Source of the DNA: Epiperipatus broadwayi
Taxonomy: Eukaryota; Onychophora; Udeonychophora; Euonychophora; Peripatidae
Reading direction: 5' to 3'
Assembly: GCA_028023455.1 (NCBI GenBank)
Contig: JAQFVV010006198.1
Span: 33,973,979-34,037,978 of the forward strand
Length of the DNA: 64,000 bases
Within the stretch, counting starts at the first letter, position 1. Each line of letters starts with the position of its first letter. A program made the translations under genes and the position numbers. This document shows, in pieces, positions 49,051 through 58,679 of this stretch. The notes below the pieces were generated by a model. The model was given only the letters and a program-made list of their open reading frames with translations. It was not told the DNA's origin and made no database searches.

Positions 49051-50900
49051 ATGTAAGGGATTTCAGGTACTGCCCTTCTAGTTTTACCTAACACTTCCAG
49101 TTCTACCGTGACAGCTAGTATCATGTATAGATACAATGACACTTTCAGCTGTTCTGTGACAGCTTGCCTTGTATCTGGTCATGAGCTAGCACTTTCCACT
49201 TCTAGCGTGGGCTTACTGCTTAGCCATATGGCAGCTAACATGCATAATGCTATTCAGCTCTGACAATAATTTATTGTCCGACTTTACTTCCAACTGGACT
49301 GCCTATTTGTAGTCACATCCCCATTCATAATGAGAACATCGGATTCACTGAACATCAACACCCATTGGCAGTTTTATTGAATATATCATCTATTCTATAT
49401 CTATTAGTCTGTTGTGATGAATGCTCTATCCAATCAAGGTAAGATGGATTCTGGACTAGTCTATTAGTTGAAAGTAAGTTTTAAATTGCGCTTTACACAA
49501 AAAAGTGAAGCTTAGTATTATTAGAAAAGAATTATATGGCTGAGCGCTTTCAGAGAACTTTAAGTCTCCATATTCATAGCCTATTTTGGGAGTGTCAGCT
49601 TACATTGAGATTTTAAGCGAAATTTAGCATTAATTTATGCAAAATTTATTCAAAGTTTTCTTTCATAAAAACCATTTTTTGGAATTGCAAAGCACTTTTT
49701 TTTTTCGGTTTATTGTATAATTGTCATTTGCAATAAAGCATGCCTCCTTTATCTTTCATTTCATATCATTACGTTCAGTTCACAGTGCCCTTGCCAAATT
49801 GGATTCGAACACATGGCATGATGTTTTTTGGTGGATTTGTTTTCAGTATTATTTAGAGCTCTCTTGTATAAATAATGATGTTGAGATGTTCTGGTAGTGA
49901 TGTTGGCATGGGTCTCTCCATAGTACACTGCTCTACATCCATTAGTTGAAAGTAAGTTGATATAATATTATCTCCCCTTGACTAAAATTAGCCCTGAAGA
50001 ATGTAGTTATTCAGATGCTTGGTGGATATCTTAGTCGCTTCCTCGATTTATCAGTTTTGATGGCTTCCTCAGTAGATCTGGTAACTTTGAATTTTTTGTA
50101 AACTCATTACTGCTGACTTCGCTGTTGGTTGATGATATACAGTTCAATCTTAGCTGGTTTCTGTGGTTGTGGTATTACTGTCAATTGAACAATTGCTGTT
50201 TTCACTTTTTTTAATATGATCATAATTGCTGGAACCCATTTAGTTGTTCCACTATACTTATGACATAGAACTTGGGTGCCTATCTGCGTTTTAGTATTTT
50301 TGCTTTTATGACCATATTAAATAGGTCTATAGACTGGTATGTTTGTCCCAAAGTTCAAACCCAGTTTATCAGCAATCATTTCTGGATAGACCCTTTTTGA
50401 TTTTATTGTATGTTGGTTCATTTAATCACTGTAAAGCTCAAGGGATTGCTATGCTTACCAGCAAACACATTGTTTTACTAGGCGTAGTAACTTTAACTCT
50501 TGTTTGATTTAAGAGTGGTATTTGATTGCCTCGATAGTCATAATCTCTCTCTTGCTAGGTAATGATTTTTTTAAAATTAATAATAGCCCATGTGCTTTTT
50601 ACCGCAATGGGTATGGTAGCCCTGATACCCAGTCCTATTGTCATTGGCATATCATTAATAATAATTTTGCTTTTGAATGCAGAGTCAGTGCCACTCACAT
50701 AATGTATACAGACATTGATATTATTTGATTTTACATTGGTCTTCTGGCTTTTTGGAATGGACTTTTTCATTTTTTCTGAAGGACTTGTTTTTTCCTCTTT
50801 AATGCAAGTAGCTTATATGTGACCGACATACTTATAAAGTCTGCATACTATATACCGGTGTGGACATTCATTGTGTGCAAATAATTAATTATTTTTGACA
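49050..50900 (-). mobile_element. Ty3/Gypsy remnant: knuckle, protease, integrase tail, purine tract, LTR-like part
   Basis: Reading the minus strand from 50880 downwards gives a zinc-knuckle scrap (YKYVGHI, stop, ATC), a protease-like region (YVSGTDSAFKSKIIINDMPM, with GIRA where DTGA belongs), then, after a gap lacking reverse transcriptase, an integrase C-terminus (CHKYSGTTKWVPAIMI) and RKRLRYPP near 50030. A purine tract CAAGGGGAGA follows at 49970-49980. Sequence from there to about 49050, with internal imperfect repeats (CTGTCAC.G.A.AACTG), may be the LTR. Heavily deleted and interrupted by a PLE insertion. Confidence 0.6.
49481..49940 (-). mobile_element. Truncated Penelope-like insertion with 18-bp target duplication
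   Basis: The insert is flanked by perfect copies of ATTAGTTGAAAGTAAGTT (49463-49480 and 49941-49958). Its minus strand starts VYYGETHANITTRTSQHHYL, then YKRALNNTENKS: a GIY-YIG endonuclease tail like that at 30.7-31.0 kb. The remaining 300 bases are a 3' untranslated tail. It landed next to the purine tract of the Gypsy remnant, so the PLE insertion is younger. Confidence 0.75.
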
Positions 50901-51249
50901 AAACTAAAGACTTTAATTACCAGAATATGAAAGAACCATGTTAGTGATTGATTTTTGTAAAGTAGGTATATATTCAAAGAAAGTCTGGACTTTTATTTGA
51001 ATAAAATTCAAAATCTGAATACACTATTCAATTTTTTATATCTTCATTTTAGATATAAAATCAAGGTTATCTAAAATTTCTTCAATTGACCTTTTTCTAT
51101 AATAAATGATATTGTCATCCAGTGATTTGGACACATCTACTTTTTTACGTTTTTTTTTTTTCAAATTATAGGTGTAATGAAGGTTATTGCGAGTTAGCAA
51201 AAGCTGGACAATTAATTTTTTATTGATTTAGAGCTTTAGATAGAATGAA

Positions 51250-51960
51250 TGAAATTTAGATATTTAGAATAAAAAAGATTTAAACTGGAAGAAGATGACA
51301 ATTATGAAATTTGTGCAGGAATTAAAAAATATTTGTTAGATTAAATAGTCTTTTTACAGAACTAATAAATAGATATAGATGGACAATCGACTATTTACTA
51401 ATTTGTTTGGTATTTACTTAAATGAACTTATTGAATGAGATTTTGGCAAGGTTTAGTTAATATTCAAGACAGGAAGTTTCACGGCATCATTTTTAGTAAT
51501 AACATCTCAGTGCTTATACATATGAAAATGACCTCAGCAAAATACGGATTAATATTGATGAAGTATGTATAAAGCTTGATATGAAAAGCAGTGATTATAG
51601 ATGAAGATGATAAAAGATTAAGAGTGATAGGCAGGAAGTTTAATACAAGCTAACATTTTTAAATATTTAGAAAGTTGGCTGTCTTATAATAAAAGTAAGA
51701 TGTTAGAATGAGAATTATACTAAATGAATCATATTTTAATGGGATAGAAAGCGGTTTTGGGCCCATTGGAATTGGAATTAAGAAAAACTTGTACATTTAT
51801 TTGTGATTTTGAAAGAAATTAAATGAAAAGATTATTTATTGAGAAAATTAGGAAGTGGAAGAGAAATTAAATTGAGCATATATTTACAAATAGAGAAATT
51901 ATAAAGAATACACTGTATTGTATTTCCCTGAAGTTTTGTGATGATGGTATATTAGTTGTA
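51250..51960 (+). pseudogene. Degenerate LINE 3' part
   Basis: Scraps in shifting frames read LESWLSYNKSKMLE, GPLELELRKTCTF and DFERN, then FIEKIRKWKRN, in the order expected of the post-RT region of RTE-like LINEs (LGSWLS..., ELRK.L......, FEMW..R...). No frame is long. Identified by motif order only. Confidence 0.4.
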
Positions 51961-52075
51961 TTTATATGTTAGACTATTCTCCATCATCTAATATTAAGTA
52001 TTGAATGTCTTTAGAAAAACTTTAGTTAAATGTTCCAATTACATTCAACAGTCAATAATAGCACACAGGTAAATA

Positions 52076-52136
52076 TATGCACAATGTTTCGAGAGGTATT
52101 ATTCTTCTCTCTTTTTCAGGTGTTGTTGGCCTGATG
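52076..52136 (-). ncRNA. Hammerhead-like motif, group C, left copy
   Basis: Minus strand: AACAC, CTGAAAA, GAGAG...CTCTC stem II with a long loop, GAAAC, ATT, GTGC. Consensus with the right copy suggests CTGAAGA, GAAAC and triplet GTT, with CAC/GTG as stem Ia and a two-pair stem III lacking a loop. Such tiny stem III hammerheads usually need dimers. This copy has a changed first box. Confidence 0.42.
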
Positions 52137-52231
52137 AATGACAGTACTAGCATGTGAATTAAACCTGAATTCTTAGTTTCTTAAATATTGCATTTTAAGG
52201 TAATATTCTAACCACAGGTGTTGCTAGCCTG

Positions 52232-52332
52232 GCTAATGACAGTTCTTGTATGGGAATTGAACCTCGACTCTTAGCTTCTTGAATTTGAATTTTAAGGTAA
52301 CACTCTAATCAACTGAACTACCCTGCACAAGA
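52232..52332 (-). repeat. tRNA-derived SINE head (A and B boxes)
   Basis: On the minus strand TAGTTCAGTTGATTAGAGTG matches a pol III A box and GAGGTTCAATTCCCA a B box, about 45 bases apart, as in tRNA-derived SINEs. The tRNA fold is incomplete and no CCA-type end is present, so this is a SINE promoter, not a working tRNA gene. Confidence 0.7.
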
Positions 52333-52424
52333 CTCAGTTGGCTAGTGTGTTACCTTAAAATTCAGTATTCAAGAATCTAAGAATCCAGGTTCAATTTCCA
52401 TGCTAGTACTGTCATTGATCAGGT

Positions 52425-52482
52425 CAGCAACACCTGAAGAGAAGAAGAGAATAATACCTCTCAAAATGTTGTGCATATACTA
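52425..52482 (+). ncRNA. Hammerhead-like motif, group C, right copy
   Basis: Plus strand: GTCAGCAACAC, CTGAAGA (fits CUGANGA), GAAGAAGAG...CTCTC, then CAAAATGTTGTGC where GAAAC is expected. The first box is intact, the second is damaged. GTCAGCAA also has a near-complement (TTGCTAAC) about 30 bases past the motif, as expected for an outer stem I. Confidence 0.4.
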
Positions 52483-52989
52483 AGCTATGTGCTATTGCTA
52501 ACAGTTGAATGTGATCGGATAATTTAAATGAACTTAAATTTTTCTAAAGACATTCAATACTCAATATTACATGACGGAAATAGTCCATTATATAGATACA
52601 AATCTGCTGTATACATTAGATTTGTGGATGCCGGAAAGTTAGAACAATTGTCAGAAAAGCTGTGAGAAGATTCTGGAGTTAATGTTCTGAGTCTGTCTCT
52701 CAATAAATAATTACTGACTATGATGCTTTAATTGCAGAGCTTTATTAAGTTTTTTGTCATTCTAAATTGATAAGTTGTGCCAAAATTTGTAATCTACATG
52801 TACTAAGTTACATTTGATTTCAGCATAATGCATTTTGTCATTTGATATTGCAGTATATCTTTTAATAATTGATAAACATCAAATATCTTGATTACATTTT
52901 ATCTTGATGCCCAGCCACCTCTGTTTTTAATGTAGTTTTTAGAACAAGGATCTGCTCTATGTCAAAAAATGGATATATATTGAAATATA

Positions 52990-53640
52990 ATATTTGATAC
53001 TTTTCAAGTAAACTAAGATGGCTCCCGTATTTTTGATAAATGTACAGATTTGAGGGTCTATAATCTGCCAAAGATGCATTAGTTGTTAAATTAAAACAAA
53101 ATTAATAAATCGATTGTTAAATTTTTAAAAAAGAATAAATACTGATAAATTCATTAAGAAGCTTTATATTATAAGATTATCGTACTTTGGTTCAATTTAG
53201 CATATTTATTTTTGTCAGCTGTTTTTAGGTAAATTGTCATCATGCTAAAAATTTGGGACCTTCCTGTCACAGAATATGATTTAGTGGACTATTTCCAAAG
53301 GTGCAGGATCCTGTCCTTCTGAAAAGTATGCATTAATAGTCGCAATATGATAGTACTCCAGCAACATGAATAAAGTGTAAATATTGTATTTATATATTTT
53401 TTTCATTTTTCTTTTAATAAATTAATCCAAAAAAAGAAAAGAAATTGTAAATATTGTAATTAATTTTTCCACAATAAAAAATATGATGTAATTATTAAAC
53501 ACAACATTTCCTAGAGGCATTTTTTGTTTTTTTTTTGGAAAATTGGGGGGGGGGGGGGGCAAAACTGTAGATTTATCAAAAATATGGGGCAGCCATATTG
53601 ATTTACTTGAAAACTCACAAGTACTTTATATTTAATAGTG
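52990..53640. repeat. Inverted-repeat element with a G15 run beside the right arm
   Basis: CTTTTCAAGTAAACTAAGAT at about 52997 and TATTTTTGATAAAT at 53030 recur inverted at 53562-53624 (ATTTATCAAAAATATGG, TTTACTTGAAAA). The arms are about 55-60 bp around about 500 bp of unique sequence. The run of 15 G at 53545-53559 lies next to the inner edge of the right arm. Confidence 0.65.
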
Positions 53641-53704
53641 TGGTGTTATTCATTTATAATTATTAAATTAGAAATTATTACTATTACAAGTTAAGTGCTT
53701 TCTA

Positions 53705-55770
53705 ATTAAATTATAATAAATAGATAACTCCACACATTAAATATTTCCATATATATATATATATTATACTTAATGTTTTCATGATTATATGATAAAAATA
53801 AAATAGTTTTTGGGTTAAACCGTGTGTTAGTTTTGATTAATTCCCAACATTTTGATGAAATAGCATCCGCCATTGTCATGATTAACTTTTCAAAGAAAAG
53901 CTGTTTGATCTCATAGTAACAAGATTGAGCATGAAGTAGTTGAGTATTCAAAATATGTGGATTAATAAAATGTTTGTTTTTTTCAGTTTCACTATTAACT
54001 GATTTTAAGTTTATATTAAAAGAAAGAGATAAAATAAGTGATCTTTCTAAGGCTGGAATACGTCGTGCTTTTTCAGCTCTATTTAAAGCAGTTGATCTTG
54101 GTTAATATTTCGATCGACTCCCTTATGGTTCCCAGCAAGTGTTTTAACATTATGGTTTACCTAAAATTCATAAATCTGATTGTGTGTGCTATAAGTTCTC
54201 CCACACAATATTTGACTAGATATTTAACCCATTGCTTACAACCATTGACAGATAACATTCCATCCAGAATTAAAAATTCAAATCATTTTATTTCTATAAT
54301 TAAAAACTTAAAACTAGCTAAAACTGATTTATTGGTTAGTTTTGATGTTTCTTCTATGTTTGCTAATATTTCTGTTGAAGAAGCTTTATCTATAATAGTT
54401 CAGTACAATAATTTGTCTGATTTTATTATTCCATTAGCAAAACATTGCCTTGAAAATACATCTTTTATTCTTGATTTTCAAAAGTATAAACAAATTAAAG
54501 GACTTTCTATGGGATCTCTACTGTCATTTGTAATTCCAGATCTATTCATGAATAATTTTGAAAGTCAAGTATTAAATGCAGCTACTAAGAAACCTTCTAC
54601 TAAGCACAGATATGTGGATGATACATTTGTTATTTGGCCTCATGGTATTGATGACTTTGAACTTTTTTTTCCTTTTCTTAATGATTAATATCCTAATATT
54701 AAGTTTACTATGGAAGTTGAAAATAATCCATCATTTTCTTTTCTAGATGTTTTGATTGCAAGAAAATGTGATTATTCCTTATCAATATCAGTTTATAGAA
54801 AATCTACCCACACAAACAGATATCTTAATTTTAATTCTCATCATCATCCTGCACACACATTTTCTGTAGCAAAAAAAAAACCTTTTGATGAGAGCTACTA
54901 ATTTGCCAGATAAAGATCATCTTACTCAAGAAATAGAACTAACAAAAAATATTCTACTTTCTAATGATTGCAATAAAAACATATACAGTATAAGGCGTTA
55001 CATAGCATTGATACTAAGATGAAGAAAGAGGATAAAATTGATAATTTAATAAGTTATAGAGTGTTTTACCTTATATTAAAGGAGTCACTAATAAGATCAG
55101 TAGAAGTCTATCTAATTTTAACATAAAAACTGCTTTTTCCACCAGCAAAAATTTGGTGATTTTCCCATAAACCTAAAGACAGAGTAATTTTGGAACACCA
55201 GGGGATTTATGAAATACCATCTTTTCACTGCTCGAAAAGCTATGTGGATCAGTCTAATAGAAAAATTAATGTAGAATTAATGAACAGGTTAAATACATCG
55301 GCTTTTATTTCATAATTTTTAGAAATTGGTCACAAACCTGATTTTGATAATGCTAAAATACTTGCTAATTTGGAAAAGTATGATTTGAGAACCATAAGGG
55401 AGTCGATTGAAATATTCAAAAGACCGACTGATTTAGATAGAGCTGATGAAGCACGACATATTCCAGACTTATGGAGACCACTTATTTTATCTCTTTCTTC
55501 TAATATGAAATCAATTAATAGTGAAACCGAAGAAAATAAACCTTTTGTTAATCCACATATTCTGAATGCTCAACTATTTCACACTCAGTCTCATTCTTTA
55601 CCTCACCCTCAGTCTTGTTACTATTTGAGATCTAACTCTTTGAAAAGTTAACCTTGACAATGACGGATCCCTATTTTGTCAAAATGTTTGGAATTAATCA
55701 AAACTCGCACATGGTTTAACCCAAAAACCATTATGTATATATTGTAATACAATATATATTCTCTTTATTC
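53705..55770 (+). mobile_element. Penelope-like element with inverted terminal sequences
   Basis: The reverse transcriptase and endonuclease frames (54000-55650) are flanked by related ends in inverted orientation: minus strand 53815-53965 and plus strand 55550-55735 share AAGTTAAcCaTGACAATG, GGAATTAATCAAAACT and GGTTTAACCCAAAAA, with differences. PLEs are known for LTR-like ends that may be inverted. No clear target duplication was found. It lies upstream of the host gene. Confidence 0.78.
54000..55650 (+). pseudogene. Penelope-like reverse transcriptase/GIY-YIG endonuclease, broken
   Basis: Before the main frame, HYGLPKIHKSD (about 54143-54180) is the RT leader motif. The 216-codon frame (54038-54688) then carries SSPTQYLTRYL, LVSFDVSSMFANIS (motif A Asp), IKGLSMGSLLSFVIPDLF (motif B) and KHRYVDDTFVIW (catalytic YVDD). 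The next frame has PSFSFLDVLI and YRKSTHTNRYLNFNSHHHP, hallmarks of PLE enzymes. Then follow GIYEIPSFHCSKSYVDQSNR (GIY-YIG core) and a final frame (55370-55651) ending SCYYLRSNSL. Stops and frameshifts separate the parts, although the polymerase residues survive. Confidence 0.85.
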
Positions 55771-55908
55771 AGAAATAAAATGGTTTTTATATTTGAATTC
55801 ACAGAAGTAGTGTTTTTTATTAAATTGATTACTCTGAGTTAAGTAAAGATAAAAGGTGGCTACTGGAGGATTGCATTAGATCTTAAGATCTAAGTGCAGT
55901 GCTCTCAG

Positions 55909-55967
55909 ATTCAAGGCTCCTCACTGATGAAAGCTACAAGCTAGAAACTAGCCTGGGGATATTGGAT
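55909..55967 (+). ncRNA. Hammerhead ribozyme-like motif, group A (triplet GCC)
   Basis: CTGATGA and GAAAC intact, stem Ia CCTCA/TGGGG pairs, stem Ib ATTCAA/TTGGAT pairs with one wobble. The triplet is GCC (55951-55953) rather than GTC, so cleavage is not expected. Confidence 0.55.
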
Positions 55968-56329
55968 GAGTAGGCACTAGATAGGGATTTTATTCACAAG
56001 CCTTCTGGCATCCATTGATTACTTTGGCTTGCACTGAGTGGCACTACTGTATGGAGAGTTTTGCATGTTTTAATATCTGTTATGAGCAAACATAAGAAAT
56101 GGTGTTCATGTGATGTTTAGTGGTTTAATACCAATCCTGCCTAATAGGATAGTGGTGGCTATGATTACTAAACTGAGTTCAGACCTATATGACTATATAA
56201 GTTCGTGAGCTTGGGTTGAAAATATTACAGTGTTTTCAATTTTAGACTCATAGTTTTGTAGTTAAGTAGAGATAAAAGGTGGCTGCTGGAGCGTTGCATT
56301 AGATCCTAAGATCTAAGTGCACCTCTCAG

Positions 56330-56388
56330 ATCCAAGGCTCCTCACTGATGAAAGCCACAAGCTAGAAACTAATCTAGGGATATTGGAT
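56330..56388 (+). ncRNA. Hammerhead ribozyme-like motif, group A (triplet ATC)
   Basis: CTGATGA at 56345-56351, AGC/GCT stem II, GAAAC, triplet ATC at 56372-56374 (an allowed NUH triplet, but it breaks the single C-G pair of stem III), stem Ib ATCCAA/TTGGAT perfect, one mismatch in stem Ia. Confidence 0.57.
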
Positions 56389-56559
56389 GAGTAGTCACTA
56401 AGTAGGGATTTTATGCACAAGCCTTCTGGCATCCATTGATTATTCCGGCTTGCATTGAGTGGCATTACTGTATGGAGAGTTTTGCCTGTTTTAATAATAG
56501 TTTTTTCGTACAGCTATGGTTTTATTTTTTATGAAAGTATATCTAATAATTTGCCCAAT

Positions 56560-58670
56560 GCAATCATGATGGGATATATCTTGGTGAAAGACTTAATGAT
56601 GGAGTGAATGGGAAGATGTGGACTGAGAGGGAGGTGCATATTCTAACAACAAAATCTGATAGATTTCCACAGTACAAATGTTATTCATCATTTGCATCAA
56701 TTTTCTACAACATAAAAAAGATGTGGATGGACTTCACCATGAATGTTACTGGAAACCAAATTGACTATATCATAGTTAAAGGAAATGTAAGGCAAGATAG
56801 GCATAGATTATCAGCTTTTGATTGCAAAAGGTAAATTTCTGAAAGAAGAATACGCAAAGATTGAATACAGATATCAAACAACCTATATGGTAACAGATGT
56901 TGGAATATGTTTTCAGATTAACAAATCGATTTGAATACCTGATTAAGTATAATGGCATAGAAAGACAATGGCTGCAGTTAAAAATTAACATATTGGAGAT
57001 TGCACAGGAGATTGTAAGAAATGAAAGAAAAGCAAGAATGGTAAATTTTTGGTTAATGGAATAATTAATGACCTTTTCAAGAACTACAATCGTGCACTAT
57101 GTGAAAAATTGAAAGAGGGAGGTAGAGGAGAATGAATGCATATTAACAAGATTTGCAGAACTTGAAAGAGATGATAGATATAGTATTACTAGGAAAATGT
57201 TCCATATCATAAAGGAACTATAGAAAAGTTTATATCAGAATTAGTTATGACATAAAATAAAGCTGACAGGCTGTTGACAGATCCAGACAAGTAGTCATTC
57301 ATTCAAGAGTTATGTGAAAATAAGTGTTAAGATTACATAATGGCATTTGATATGTCATTCAAAGAATATGAATTCCTATCACTAAGAGTAGTAAAAGCCA
57401 TGTCAAAAATTGTTAATGGAAGATTACCAAAACTGGATGAAGTATCAGCAGAATTATGCGAGAAAGGGCAGACTCGGTTGTAAACAGATGCATGTGATAA
57501 TGGCTTCACATACCAGCAAAATAATATTGAAGATTGTATTTCATAAAATACTGGCAAAGATGGAACTGGATTTGGCATTTTTGCAGACAGGTTTTGGAAC
57601 ATGATGAGGAATAAGATATCAGATAACCATTCTAAATGTCATCCTAAATAAGGCTAAGGAAGTTCATTAACCAATCTATATCTGTTTTATAGATTATCAA
57701 AAGGCTTTTGATTCCATATGGCTAGTTTTCAATAGCAATGTTGAAGATGGGCTACCTTTCATATTTGGTACTACTGTTGTCTTCCTTATGTAGCAGATAA
57801 AAGACCAGAATGAGAATAGCACAGACAAACTCAGATTGTTTTCAAATGGATAAAGGAGTCAGACAATATTATGTTATATATTTTTACCATACTTGTTTAA
57901 TATTATGGGGAAACAGAATTGAGAGAAACTGTATTCAAAGGAAATTTTATATTGAAGGAAGATGGGTTTGCAATATGTGTTATGCAGATGATATAGTTCT
58001 GATGAAAGCAGTAAAGAACTGCAGTATTTGATAATTCACTTGTAAAAGTAGGAACCAAGTATAGAATAAGGCCAAGCATAAAAAAATAATATGATTAACC
58101 GTTTAGAATAAAAGATAATAGTGAATGATATCTGTCTAGAATAGGTTTCAGTGATTGTCCATCTGGGCTTCAGGCTAAATCAAGATGGAGATTGTCATGT
58201 AGAGATATACAATTACTATTAGCATCAAAAGCATGAAATAAATGCATAAGTATATAAAGTGAAGACTATCGAAGGCTTTGATATTGTTCCTTTGTAACAT
58301 TTAAATGTAAAGTATGTACACTGAAGAAATGAGCGGGTGTGAATTAATGATTGTGAAATAGTATTGTTGAAGGATGATTGATGTGCCTTGGATGGTTAAT
58401 AGAATTAATGAATAGTTTTGATGAAGGCACATACACAAACACAATTGTTGGAATTGTTGACAGAAGATACATTGGAAAAGGATATGAATATAATTGTGAA
58501 TAAATAAAGAACTGGGCATCTGAGTCTTTTACAGATGAGTACATTACATTATGGACAAGCTAACAGGATTGGAATAATCGGAAAAGCAGTAGGAAGATTG
58601 ACCTGGAAACAGTTCATCTACACTCTCATTCATTGTCAAAATGAAATATGGCAATTGACAATTATTCCTA
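56560..58670 (+). pseudogene. Second LINE, endonuclease and reverse transcriptase remnants
   Basis: A separate non-LTR family in plus orientation. Readable pieces in order: GNQIDYIIVKG (endonuclease end, about 56750), YNGIERQWLQLKINILEIAQ (56945), LSLRVVKAMSKIVNGRLPKL (57380), CFIDYQKAF equivalent (57680), RIAQTNSDCFQMDKGVRQ (57810), GRWVCNMCYADDIVLMKAV (57960) and a C-terminal scrap. The YADD catalytic motif is intact but frames are broken throughout. Confidence 0.75.
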
Positions 58671-58679
58671 AAATCATGT

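Larger units (their letters stand above)
51985..52572. repeat. Group C palindrome: two head-to-head tRNA-derived elements with hammerhead-like tails
   Basis: The left arm (minus sense) and right arm (plus sense) share a tail (AAAGACATTCAATACTTAAT and AACAGTTGAATGTGAT, with variation), a hammerhead-like segment and a tRNA-like head. The left copy has two head modules in tandem, so the arms differ in length. The arms meet near 52326. No coding frame. A SINE-like element whose RNA could self-cleave is the simplest reading. Confidence 0.72.
55838..56503 (+). repeat. Group A tandem dimer, period about 421 bp
   Basis: Unit 1 starts at GATAAAAGGTGGCTACTGGA and runs through a hammerhead, the GTTTTGCATGTTTTAATA end, then directly into the next unit (GTGATGTTTAGTGGTTTAAT, GAACTGAGTTCAGACC, ATATGACTATATAAG, GATAAAAGGTGGCTGCTGGA) and a second hammerhead. 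The two predicted cleavage sites are 421 bp apart. The dimer shows that units are joined head to tail without spacer, as expected for tandem or rolling-circle-type RNA precursors. Confidence 0.8.

Noticed and set aside
53815-53965. TTGATGAAATAGC in the Penelope-like flank as a hammerhead box
   Set aside because: No GAAA box follows at a usable distance and the right flank does not conserve the word; no stem arms were found.
54038-54688. 216-codon frame as a host gene
   Set aside because: Its motifs (SFDVSSMF, YVDD, HTNRYLNFNSHH downstream) are those of a Penelope-like reverse transcriptase, and the frame is broken on both sides.
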